DNA of 64,000 nucleotides from Streptomyces sp. WZ-12 (GTDB lineage: Bacteria; Actinomycetota; Actinomycetes; Streptomycetales; Streptomycetaceae), in assembly GCF_028898845.1 (NCBI RefSeq), contig NZ_CP118574.1, forward strand, positions 5,739,001 through 5,803,000, read 5' to 3'. Shown piece after piece: positions 25,556-34,404 of the stretch. Numbering within the stretch: the stretch's first letter is position 1; every line of letters starts with the position of its first letter. The position numbers and the translations under genes were made by a program. The notes beneath the pieces were generated by a model. The model was not told where the DNA came from. It saw only the letters and a list, made by a program, of their open reading frames with translations, and ran no database searches.

Positions 25556-25571
25556 CTGACTGGTCAGTCTA
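25556..25571. promoter_or_regulatory. TetR-type operator over the -10 region of the ABC/YhgE operon
   Basis: CTGACTGGTCAG (25556-25567) is a 12-bp palindrome, and TAGACT on the minus strand (25571-25566) is a good -10 box overlapping it. The operon's own TetR is the obvious candidate repressor. Confidence 0.6.
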
Positions 25572-25773
25572 AAAGTGTGCCGTACGCGGGCCCTCGTTGA
25601 CCAATCGGGGGCGGCGCACGGCCGGAAATCGACGGTCCGGCCGGAAGTCGACGAATCCGCGGGGAAACGGGTGACCGCAGGGACGGTCGGGCCATAGGGT
25701 GCGCAGACGTCGGTCAGAGCCGAGGCTGGGTCCGGGCCGCAGACGCGGCCCGGGCGCGCGGGGACGGAGAGCC

Positions 25774-28605
25774 ATGGACCACACGGAGCGGACGCCGCAC
25801 CACCACGACCACGCCGCCGTCGGACGCATACCGTCGGCCCCTCGCACCGACCCCCGCCGCCCGCGCGGCCCGCTCGCCGCACTGCTCGCCGGCACGCTGG
25901 TCGCGGCCCTCGCCCCCGCCGCCCCGGCCGTCGCCGCGGACCGCCCGCCCACCGCCGACGGCGCCCAGCGCTCCTGCACCGCCCCCGGTTGGGCCGCCAC
26001 CGCCACCTCCCCCGAAGCCACCGGCGACTACCACGCCTACGTCGGCAACGGCTACCTCGGCGGACGGGTGCCGCCCAACGGGACGGGCTACGCCGCCCCC
26101 GGAGGCACCACCGGCTGGCCGCTCAAGACCCCCGCATACGACGGCTCGTTCGTCTCCGGCCTCTACGCCAAGGGCCCGGCCGACCTCAAGGGCCGCCAGG
26201 CCATCGCCGCGCTCCCCACCTGGAGCACCCTCGACGTCGCCACCGGGGGCACGCACGCCGAGACCTTCTCCTCGGCCACCGCCCCGGTCCGCCTCACCCA
26301 CTACCGCCAGACCGTCTCGCTGCGCTGCGGCACCGTCCGCACCTCGCTGACCTGGACCGCCGCCGACGGCCGTGCCACCGACCTGGTCTACGAGGTGCTC
26401 GCCGACCGGGCCGACCCGCACACCGCCGCGGTCCGGCTGCGGATGACGCCCCACTGGAGCGGCGAGGCGACCGTCACCGACACCCTGGACGGCCGCGGCG
26501 CCCGCCGGATACACCCCGCGGGGCCGGCACCGGGCGGACGCGACGGCACCGTCGCGGTCGGCTTCCGCACCGACGGCACCGACACCGCGGGCGCCGTCGC
26601 CTCCACCCTCCGCGCCGGGGACGGCGTCCACGCCGGCGGGCCCCGCCCCGAGCCGCGCGCCGGAACCGCCCGCTCCGGCGCCTCGACCACCGCCCAGGAC
26701 CTCACCGCCCACCAGCGGCTGACCTTCCCGGTCCGCAGCAACCACACCTACGAGCTCACCAAGTACGTCGGCGTGGACGCCGCGCTCACCTCCCGTACGC
26801 CCCGCACCGCCGCCGAAACCGCCTCCCGCCGGGCCGCCGACCGCGGGTGGACCGCCCTGACCGCCCAACACCGCGCCGCCTGGCGGGCGTTGTGGCGCAG
26901 CGACATCGAGGTGCCCGGGCAGCCCGCCCTCCAGTCGTGGATCCGCTCCGCCGAGTACGGCCTGCTGTCCGCCACCCGCCGCGGCAGCGCCAACAGCGTC
27001 GGTCCCACCGGCCTGACCAGCGACAACTACGCCGGCGAGATCTTCTGGGACGCCGAGACCTGGATGTACCCGGGGCTGCTGGCCACCCACCCCGACCTCG
27101 CCCGCTCGATCGTCGACTACCGCTACCGCACCCGGGACGCCGCCCGCGCCAACGCCCGCCGCCTCGGCTACCGGGGCCTGTTCTACTCCTGGACCAGCGG
27201 CAGCACCGGCGACCTGTGGACCGAGTGCCACAGTTGGGACCCGCCGCACTGCAGGACCCAGAACCACCTCATGGGCGACATCTCGCTGGCCGCCTGGCAG
27301 TACTACCTCGCCACCAAGGACACCGCCTGGCTCACGTCCCGCGGCTGGCCCGTCCTCCAGGGCATCGCCGACTTCTGGGCCTCCCGCGCCACCCGCAACG
27401 CCGACGGCAGCTACTCGATCAAGGACGTCGCCGGCCCCGACGAGTACAGCAACGGTGTCAACGACGGGGTCTTCACCAACGCCGGCGCCGCCACCGCCCT
27501 GCGCCACGCCGCCCGCGCCGCCGCCCTCCTGGGCCGGCCGGTCCCCGCCGCCTGGAAGACCGTCGCCGACAAGCTGCGCATCCCCTACGACCCCGCCAAG
27601 AAGGTCTTCGAGCAGTACGCCGGCTACAAGGGGACGACCATAAAGCAGGCCGACACGGTCCTGCTGATGTACCCCCTGCAGTGGCCGATGACCCGGCAGC
27701 AGGCCGCGGCCACCCTCGACTACTACGCGGCCCACACCGACCCCGACGGCCCGGCCATGACCGACTCCGTGCACGCCATCGACTCCGCCGCCCTGGGGGA
27801 GCCGGGCTGCGCCACGTACACCTATCTCCAGCGCGCCATCCGGCCGTTCGTCCGCGGCCCGTTCGCGGAGTTCTCCGAGGCCCGCGGCGCCAAGGCCGGC
27901 GCCGGCGACCCGCACGCCGGCCGCCCCGCCCAGGACTTCCTCACCGGCAAGGGCGGCTTCCTCCAGGTCTTCACCCACGGCCTGACCGGCCTGCGGATGG
28001 CCGAGGACCGGGTCCACCTGGACCCGCTGCTGCCGCCCCAACTGGCCGGCGGCGTCACCCTGCGCGGCCTGCACTGGCAGGGCCGCACCTTCGACGTCGC
28101 GCTCGGCGCCCACCACACCACCGTCACCCTGACCGCCGGCCCGGCCCTGCCGCTGGCCACCCCCGAGGGCGACAAGCTGGTCAGCCGCGGCGTCCCCGCC
28201 GTCCTCAAGACCCGCCGCCCCGACCTCGCCCCGACCACCGACGTCGCCCGCTGCGCCACCGCCACCGCGACCTCCGAGGAGCCCGGCTCCTACGCCGCCG
28301 CCGCGGTCGACGGCAACGCCACCACCGCCTGGGTCCCGAACGCCGCCGACGGCACCCTCACCGTCGACCTCGGCCGCACCGTCACCGTCGGACAGATCAC
28401 CCCGCACTGGACCGCCACCCGCCCCCGCTCCTACAACGTCCAGGTCTCCCGGGACGGCACCCACTGGACGGGCACCGGCTATGCGGGCCGCAGCCCGGCC
28501 CGGTACGTCCGCATCGTGGTCCACGGGGACACCCGGCCCGCGCCCGGCGGCAAGCCCGCCCCGCACCCGGGCCTGGCGGAACTGGAGGTGGCCCGGGCCC
28601 GGTGA
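25774..28605 (+). CDS. secreted GH65-like glycoside hydrolase with C-terminal discoidin (F5/8 type C) domain
   Basis: A 943-residue secreted protein. The first 60 residues hold a positively charged start, a hydrophobic stretch LAALLAGTLVAALAPAAPAV and a signal peptidase site near AVAA. The catalytic part resembles family 65 (acid trehalase / kojibiose phosphorylase type): EIFWDAETWMYPGLLATHP, HSWDPPHCRTQNHLMGDISL and KDVAGPDEYSNGVNDGVFTN, where the Glu of PDEY is the likely general acid. The last 130 residues (DVARCATATATSEEPGSYAA to LAELEVARAR) form a carbohydrate-binding discoidin domain. It probably cleaves an alpha-linked disaccharide outside the cell. ATG 25774 follows GGAG. Confidence 0.83.
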   Translation: MDHTERTPHHHDHAAVGRIPSAPRTDPRRPRGPLAALLAGTLVAALAPAAPAVAADRPPTADGAQRSCTAPGWAATATSPEATGDYHAYVGNGYLGGRVPPNGTGYAAPGGTTGWPLKTPAYDGSFVSGLYAKGPADLKGRQAIAALPTWSTLDVATGGTHAETFSSATAPVRLTHYRQTVSLRCGTVRTSLTWTAADGRATDLVYEVLADRADPHTAAVRLRMTPHWSGEATVTDTLDGRGARRIHPAGPAPGGRDGTVAVGFRTDGTDTAGAVASTLRAGDGVHAGGPRPEPRAGTARSGASTTAQDLTAHQRLTFPVRSNHTYELTKYVGVDAALTSRTPRTAAETASRRAADRGWTALTAQHRAAWRALWRSDIEVPGQPALQSWIRSAEYGLLSATRRGSANSVGPTGLTSDNYAGEIFWDAETWMYPGLLATHPDLARSIVDYRYRTRDAARANARRLGYRGLFYSWTSGSTGDLWTECHSWDPPHCRTQNHLMGDISLAAWQYYLATKDTAWLTSRGWPVLQGIADFWASRATRNADGSYSIKDVAGPDEYSNGVNDGVFTNAGAATALRHAARAAALLGRPVPAAWKTVADKLRIPYDPAKKVFEQYAGYKGTTIKQADTVLLMYPLQWPMTRQQAAATLDYYAAHTDPDGPAMTDSVHAIDSAALGEPGCATYTYLQRAIRPFVRGPFAEFSEARGAKAGAGDPHAGRPAQDFLTGKGGFLQVFTHGLTGLRMAEDRVHLDPLLPPQLAGGVTLRGLHWQGRTFDVALGAHHTTVTLTAGPALPLATPEGDKLVSRGVPAVLKTRRPDLAPTTDVARCATATATSEEPGSYAAAAVDGNATTAWVPNAADGTLTVDLGRTVTVGQITPHWTATRPRSYNVQVSRDGTHWTGTGYAGRSPARYVRIVVHGDTRPAPGGKPAPHPGLAELEVARAR

Positions 28606-28645
28606 GCCAGCTCCGGTGGCCACACCCCGGTGCCCTGGTCCGGGG

Positions 28646-28682
28646 CATCCCGTAGGGGATCTTCGGCCCGCCCTGCGGGATG
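28646..28682 (+). terminator. hairpin downstream of the GH65 gene
   Basis: CATCCCGTAGGG (28646-28657) pairs with CCCTGCGGGATG (28671-28682), with one G-U pair and a 13-nt loop, 40 nt after the stop codon. Confidence 0.6.
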
Positions 28683-28776
28683 TCCCGGATTTCGCGCGTC
28701 GGATTATTGCGGCGGGATGAAATCCCGGGCCCCGGGCGTTGGCCCGTGCGAACAGACGACGCACGGGAGGCATCGG

Positions 28777-31700
28777 GTGGCGGGGACGGACACGACACAC
28801 AAAGGCTGGGCTCGGCGGCTGAGCCGGGACTGTTGGCGCTACCGCAGGGACGCCCTGCTGGCGCTCCTCGCCTCGCTCGCGGGGATGGCCGTCATGGCCC
28901 TCGTCCCGCTCATCCCGAAGCTGATCATCGACGACGTGATCGTGCGGCACGAGCGGTCCCTCGCCCCCTGGGCGACGCTCCTGATCGCCGCCGCCGTCGT
29001 GGTCTACGTCCTCACCTACCTCCGCCGCTTCTACGGCGGCCGGCTCGCCCTGGACGTCCAACACGACCTGCGCACCCGCATGTTCGACGCGATAGCCCGG
29101 CTCGACGGCCGCCGGCAGGACGAGCTCAGCACCGGCCAGGTCGTGGGCCGCGCCACCAGCGACCTCCAGCTCATCCAGAGCCTGCTGTTCATGCTCCCGA
29201 TGATGATCGGGAACGTCCTGCTCTTCGCCGTCTCCCTGGCCGTGATGGCCTTCCTCTCGCCGCTGCTGACCGTCGTCGCGCTGGCCGTCGCCCCGGCCCT
29301 GTGGCTCATCGCCCGGCGCAGCCGCACCCGCCTCTTCCCCGCCACCTGGTACGCCCAGGGGCAGGCCGCCGCGGTCGCCACCGTCGTGGACGGCGCGGTC
29401 TCCGGCGTCCGGGTCGTCAAGGGCTTCGGCCAGGAGGACCAGGAGACCGGCAAGCTCCGCGCGGTCAGCCGCCGACTGTTCGCCGCCCGGCTGCGCACCG
29501 TCCGCCTCAACTCCCGCTACACCCCCGCCCTTCAGTCCGTCCCCGCCCTCGGCCAGGTCGCGATGCTGGCGCTCGGCGGCTGGATGGCCACCCAGGGCCA
29601 CATCACCCTCGGCACCTTCGTCGCCTTCTCCACCTACCTCGCGCAGCTGGTCGGCCCGGTCCGGATGCTGGCGATGATGCTGACCGTCGCCCAGCAGGCC
29701 CGGGCCGGCGTGGAGCGGGTCTACGAGCTCATCGACACCGAGCCGACCATCACCGAGCGCCCGGACGCCCACGCGCTGCCCGCCGACGCCCCGGCCACCG
29801 TGGTCTTCGACGAGGTGACCTTCGGCTACGGCCCCCACCACGCCCCGGCCGCCGCCCCCGACGCGGCCGGCCGGTCCGACGCCGACGCCGACGCCGCGCC
29901 CGCACCCCGCCCCGTCCTGGACGCCTTCTCGCTGAGCATCGACGCCGGCGAGACCGTCGCCGTCATCGGCACCTCCGGCAGCGGCAAGTCCACCGTCTCC
30001 CTGCTGCTGCCCCGCTTCTACGACGTCACGGCCGGCCGCGTCCTGGTCGGCGGCCACGACGTCCGCGACCTCACCCTGGAGTCGCTGCGCGCCGCCATCG
30101 GCCTGGTCCCCGAGAGCAGCTTCCTGTTCTCCGACTCCATACGGGACAACATCGCCTACGGCCACCCCGAGGCCACCGACGAGCAGATCCGCGCCGCCGC
30201 CCGCGCCGCCCAGGCCGACGGCTTCATCACCGAGCTCTCCCAGGGCTACGACACCGAGGTCGGCGAGCAGGGCCTGACCCTCTCCGGCGGCCAGCGGCAG
30301 CGGATAGCGCTGGCCCGCGCCATCCTCACCGACCCCCGGCTGCTGGTCCTCGACGACGCCACCTCCGCCGTCGACGCCCGCGTCGAGCACGAGATCCACG
30401 AGGCGCTGCGCGGCGTGATGGCGGGCCGGACCACGCTGCTGATCGCCCACCGCGCCTCCACCCTCGCCCTCGCCGACCGGGTCGCGGTCCTCGACGGCGG
30501 CCGCCTGGTCGACATCGGCACCCAGGAGGAGCTCGCCGAGCGCTGCCCCCTCTACCGCCGGCTGCTGACCGACCCCGAGGAACTGGGCGGCGTCCCGCAC
30601 GACCCCGCCGGCGCCGTGGCCGGCTCCTTCGACGGCGAGTACGCGGCATCCGGCACCACCGCCCTGCTGGAGCCGGCCACCGACGACCCCCGCCGGTTCC
30701 GCACCGAGGCCCTGGTCGACGCCGATCCGGACGGGCCCGCCGAGGACCCCGCCGCCGCGGCCGCCACCGGCGGCATCACCCCCGAGCTGTGGGTCCGCCG
30801 CGAGCAGGAGGCCGAGGAGGGCGCCGCCGGCACCGCGCCCCGCGCGGCCACCGCCGCCGGCCCCGGCGTCGCCGCCGCCATGGCCGGCACCCCCGCCACC
30901 CCCGAACTCCTCGCCCAGGTCGCCGCGTTGCCCCCGGCCACCGACACCCCCGACATCGACGAGGCCGCCGCCGTCCGCCCCGAGCGCTCCTACGGCCTGC
31001 GCCGGCTGCTGCACGGCTTCGGCGGGCCGCTGCTGCTGGCCTTCCTGCTGGTCGCGGTGGACGCCCTCGCCTCGCTGCTGCTGCCGGTCCTCATCCGACA
31101 GGGCATCGACGACGGCGTCCGGCGCGGCGTCCTCGCCGGCGTGTGGACCGCCGCCGCCCTCGCCCTGGCCGTGGTCATCGCCCAATGGGCCGCCCAGATC
31201 GGCGCCAACCGCATGACCGGCCGCACCGGCGAACGCGTGCTGTATTCGCTCCGGTTGAAGATCTTCGCCCAGCTCCAGCGCCTCGGCCTGGACTACTACG
31301 AGCGCGAGCTGACCGGCCGGATCATGACGCGGATGACCACCGACGTCGACGCCCTGTCCACGTTCCTCCAGACCGGCCTGGTCACCGCCGTCGTCTCGGT
31401 CCTCACCTTCCTCGGCATACTCGTCGCCCTGCTCGTCATCGACGTCCAGCTCGCCCTGGTCGTCTTCGTCACCCTCCCCCCGCTGATCCTCGGCACCTAC
31501 GTCTTCCGCAAGCGCAGCGTCAAGGCGTACGAGCTCGCCCGCGAGCGGATCAGCACCGTCAACGGCGACCTCCAGGAGAACGTCGCCGGGCTGCGGATCG
31601 TCCAGGCGTTCCGCCGCGAGGGCCACGGTTCGCAGCGGTACGCCGCGCACAGCGACGCCTACCGCCGGGCCCGGGTGCGCGGCCAGTTCCTGATATCCGT

Positions 31701-32793
31701 CTACTTCCCCTTCGTCCAACTGCTGTCGTCGGTGGCGTCCGCCCTGGTGCTGATCGTCGGCGCCGACCGGATCGCCGGGCACACCCTCAGCGTCGGCGCC
31801 CTGGTCGCCTACCTCCTCTACATCGACCTGTTCTTCGCCCCCGTCCAGCAGCTCTCCCAGGTCTTCGACGGCTACCAACAGGCGTCCGTCTCGCTCGGCC
31901 GGATCCGCGAGCTCCTCGCCCAGCCCACCTCCACCCCGCCCGCCGCTGACCCCCGCCCGGTCCCCGCACTGCGCGGCGACATCACCTTCGACGGCGTCCA
32001 CTTCCACTACGGTGACCACGACGAACCGGCCCTGACCGGCGTCGACCTGACCATCCCCGCCGGCCAGACCGTCGCCTTCGTCGGCGAGACCGGCGCCGGC
32101 AAGTCCACCCTCGTCAAGCTGGTCGCCCGCTTCTACGACCCGACCTCCGGCGCGGTCCGCGTCGACGGCACCGACCTGCGCGAGCTGGACCTGACCGGCT
32201 ACCGCCGCCGGCTCGGCGTCGTCCCCCAGGAGTCCTACCTCTTCGCCGGCACGGTCCGCGACGCCATCGCCTACGGCCGCCCGGACGCCACCGACGCCGA
32301 AGTGGAAGCCGCCGCCAGGGCCGTCGGCGCCCACGCCATGATCGCCACCCTCGACGGCGGCTACCTCCACGAGGTCGCCGAGCGCGGCCGCAACCTCTCC
32401 GCCGGCCAGCGCCAGCTCCTCGCCCTGGCCCGCGCCGAACTCACCGCCCCCGACGTCCTGTTGCTCGACGAGGCCACCGCCGCCCTGGACCTGGCCACCG
32501 AGGCCGTCGTCAACCAAGCCACCGACCGGCTCTCCGCCCGCCGCGCCGACACCGGGTCCCGCACCACGGCCAGCCCCTCGCCCGACCACCACCCCTCACC
32601 GAGCGCTGCCGCGCGCACCACCCTGATCGTCGCCCACCGGCTCACCACCGCCGCCCGCGCCGATCGGGTGGTGGTCCTCGACCGCGGCCGGATCGCCGAG
32701 GACGGCACCCACGCCCAACTCCTCGCCCACGGCGGCCGGTACGCGGAGCTGTGGCGGACCTTCACCGGCGAGGAGGAGGCCCTGCGGGTGTGA
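28777..32793 (+). CDS. single-chain ABC exporter with two membrane and two ATPase domains
   Basis: A 1,338-residue protein made of two complete half-exporters in tandem (TMD-NBD-TMD-NBD); bacterial homologues are usually two separate genes. NBD1 has Walker A GTSGSGKST, signature LSGGQRQRIALARA and Walker B LLVLDDATSAVDA, in which Asp replaces the catalytic Glu. NBD2 has GETGAGKST, LSAGQRQLLALARA and VLLLDEATAALDL with the Glu. One active and one impaired site is typical of heterodimeric exporters. A linker of about 120 Ala/Pro-rich residues joins the halves, and a further insert lies near the end of NBD2. GTG 28777 follows GGGAGG at 6 nt. The substrate is unknown, probably a lipid or drug-like molecule. 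Confidence 0.87.
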   Translation: MAGTDTTHKGWARRLSRDCWRYRRDALLALLASLAGMAVMALVPLIPKLIIDDVIVRHERSLAPWATLLIAAAVVVYVLTYLRRFYGGRLALDVQHDLRTRMFDAIARLDGRRQDELSTGQVVGRATSDLQLIQSLLFMLPMMIGNVLLFAVSLAVMAFLSPLLTVVALAVAPALWLIARRSRTRLFPATWYAQGQAAAVATVVDGAVSGVRVVKGFGQEDQETGKLRAVSRRLFAARLRTVRLNSRYTPALQSVPALGQVAMLALGGWMATQGHITLGTFVAFSTYLAQLVGPVRMLAMMLTVAQQARAGVERVYELIDTEPTITERPDAHALPADAPATVVFDEVTFGYGPHHAPAAAPDAAGRSDADADAAPAPRPVLDAFSLSIDAGETVAVIGTSGSGKSTVSLLLPRFYDVTAGRVLVGGHDVRDLTLESLRAAIGLVPESSFLFSDSIRDNIAYGHPEATDEQIRAAARAAQADGFITELSQGYDTEVGEQGLTLSGGQRQRIALARAILTDPRLLVLDDATSAVDARVEHEIHEALRGVMAGRTTLLIAHRASTLALADRVAVLDGGRLVDIGTQEELAERCPLYRRLLTDPEELGGVPHDPAGAVAGSFDGEYAASGTTALLEPATDDPRRFRTEALVDADPDGPAEDPAAAAATGGITPELWVRREQEAEEGAAGTAPRAATAAGPGVAAAMAGTPATPELLAQVAALPPATDTPDIDEAAAVRPERSYGLRRLLHGFGGPLLLAFLLVAVDALASLLLPVLIRQGIDDGVRRGVLAGVWTAAALALAVVIAQWAAQIGANRMTGRTGERVLYSLRLKIFAQLQRLGLDYYERELTGRIMTRMTTDVDALSTFLQTGLVTAVVSVLTFLGILVALLVIDVQLALVVFVTLPPLILGTYVFRKRSVKAYELARERISTVNGDLQENVAGLRIVQAFRREGHGSQRYAAHSDAYRRARVRGQFLISVYFPFVQLLSSVASALVLIVGADRIAGHTLSVGALVAYLLYIDLFFAPVQQLSQVFDGYQQASVSLGRIRELLAQPTSTPPAADPRPVPALRGDITFDGVHFHYGDHDEPALTGVDLTIPAGQTVAFVGETGAGKSTLVKLVARFYDPTSGAVRVDGTDLRELDLTGYRRRLGVVPQESYLFAGTVRDAIAYGRPDATDAEVEAAARAVGAHAMIATLDGGYLHEVAERGRNLSAGQRQLLALARAELTAPDVLLLDEATAALDLATEAVVNQATDRLSARRADTGSRTTASPSPDHHPSPSAAARTTLIVAHRLTTAARADRVVVLDRGRIAEDGTHAQLLAHGGRYAELWRTFTGEEEALRV

Positions 32794-32876
32794 GCGCCGC
32801 GCGCGGGCGGGGGCTGGTGGCGCCCCGGATGCGCCGATAGGTTCGGCCCGACCTGAAGTCATCCACGGGAGGGCCC

Positions 32877-34295
32877 ATGCGCACGCGCAAGAGATGGTTG
32901 CTGACGCTCGCCGCACTGATAAGCGCGGTGAGCGTCAGCGCGCCGACCACCGTCGCCTCCGCCGCCGGCCGGGACGGCACCGACATCAAGGACCGCCTCC
33001 TGGCGATCCCCGGCATGCACCTCATCGAGGAGCAGCCGGTCGACGGCTACCGCTACTTCGTCCTCGACTACACCCAGCCGATCGACCACCGACACCCGGA
33101 CCGGGGCACCTTCCAACAGCGGCTGACCGTGCTCCACAAGTCCGTGGACCGCCCGACGGTCTTCTACACCTCCGGCTACAACGTCAGCACCACGCCGTCC
33201 CGCAGCGAACCCACCAAGATCATCGACGGTAACCAAGTCTCCCTGGAATACCGCTACTTCACCCCCTCCCGCCCGGTGCCCACCGACTGGAAGAAACTGG
33301 ACATCAAGCAGGCCGCCACCGACCAGCACCGCATCTTCCAGGCCCTGCACGCCGTCTATCCCAAGAACTGGATCGCCACCGGCGGCAGCAAGGGCGGCAT
33401 GACGGCCACCTACTACCGCCGCTTCTTCCCGCACGACATGAACGGCACCGTCGCCTACGTCGCCCCCAACAACACCGACCGCGCCGACAGCCGCCCCTAC
33501 GACCGCTTCTTCGCCACCGTCGGCACCCCCGCCTGCCGCACCGCCGTCGGCAAGATCGAGCGCGAGGCGCTGCTCCGCCGCGACGAGATGGTGAACCGCT
33601 ACGAGAAGTGGGCCGCCGACAACAAGCGCACCTTCCGCCTCATCGGCAACGCCGACCGGGCCTACGAAGTCCTCGTCACCGACCTGGTCTTCGGCTTCTG
33701 GCAGTACCAGCCGGCCAAGACCGCCTGCGCCGAGCTGCCCGCCCCCACCGCCTCCACCGACACCCTGTGGACCTGGATCGACAAGGTCGGCGGCTTCGAC
33801 TCCTACACCGACCAGGGCCTGGAGAAGTACCAGCCGTACTACTACCAGGCGGGCACCCAGCTCGGTGAGCCCAAGTACCACTACCCCAACCTCCGCGGCC
33901 TGCTGCGCTACCCGGGCATCAACAACTCCCGCAGCTTCGTGCCCCGATCGATCCCCATGCCCTTCGACCGGCGCGCGATGCCCGACGTCGACCGCTGGGT
34001 GCGGCAGCACGCCACCCGCATGATGTTCGTCAACGGGCAGTTCGACCCCTGGAACGCCAAGCACTTCCAACTCGGCCGCGGCGCACGGGACTCGTACCTC
34101 TACACCGTCCCCGGCGGCAACCACGGCTCCAACATCGCCCAGCTCAAGGACGCCGACCGCACCAAGGCCACCGCCTCGCTCCTCACCTGGGCCGGCCTGC
34201 CGGTGCCCGCGGGCGGCCGGTCCCTCGTCCAGCCCCCCTACAACACCACCCTGGACCGGCCGCAGGACCACCGGGAGTTGACCCTGCGCCCGTAG
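32877..34295 (+). CDS. secreted peptidase S37 family (PS-10-like tripeptidyl aminopeptidase)
   Basis: A 472-residue exported protein with a signal peptide of about 30 residues (MRTRKRWLLTLAALISAVSV, cleavage near ASAA). The mature part matches peptidase family S37: VFYTSGYNVSTTPSRSEPTK, the nucleophile element WIATGGSKGGMTATYYRRFF with Ser in GGSKGG, the Asp segment MFVNGQFDPWNAKHF and the His in VPGGNHGSNI. It would remove tripeptides from protein N-termini outside the cell. ATG 32877 follows GGGAGG. A strong bidirectional terminator follows. Confidence 0.85.
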   Translation: MRTRKRWLLTLAALISAVSVSAPTTVASAAGRDGTDIKDRLLAIPGMHLIEEQPVDGYRYFVLDYTQPIDHRHPDRGTFQQRLTVLHKSVDRPTVFYTSGYNVSTTPSRSEPTKIIDGNQVSLEYRYFTPSRPVPTDWKKLDIKQAATDQHRIFQALHAVYPKNWIATGGSKGGMTATYYRRFFPHDMNGTVAYVAPNNTDRADSRPYDRFFATVGTPACRTAVGKIEREALLRRDEMVNRYEKWAADNKRTFRLIGNADRAYEVLVTDLVFGFWQYQPAKTACAELPAPTASTDTLWTWIDKVGGFDSYTDQGLEKYQPYYYQAGTQLGEPKYHYPNLRGLLRYPGINNSRSFVPRSIPMPFDRRAMPDVDRWVRQHATRMMFVNGQFDPWNAKHFQLGRGARDSYLYTVPGGNHGSNIAQLKDADRTKATASLLTWAGLPVPAGGRSLVQPPYNTTLDRPQDHRELTLRP

Positions 34296-34342
34296 GGACT
34301 GCCACGCCGGTGGGCCCGCACCCGCGCGGCCCGTAGGCACGA

Positions 34343-34390
34343 GGGTGCGCTCCCGTTTTCCGCCGTACGACGGGAAACGGGAGCGCACCC
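34343..34390. terminator. long bidirectional terminator hairpin
   Basis: A 19-bp stem (34343-34361 with 34372-34390, one G-U pair) and a 10-nt loop lie between convergent genes. The stem has T/A runs near the loop. Confidence 0.8.
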
Positions 34391-34404
34391 ACCGGACTTC
34401 GCGG

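Noticed and set aside
25714..32592. A stop-free minus-strand frame of about 2,290 codons
   Set aside because: It is Gly/Ala/Val-rich without domains and lies over two well-supported plus-strand genes (GH65 and the ABC exporter); it is a shadow caused by high GC.
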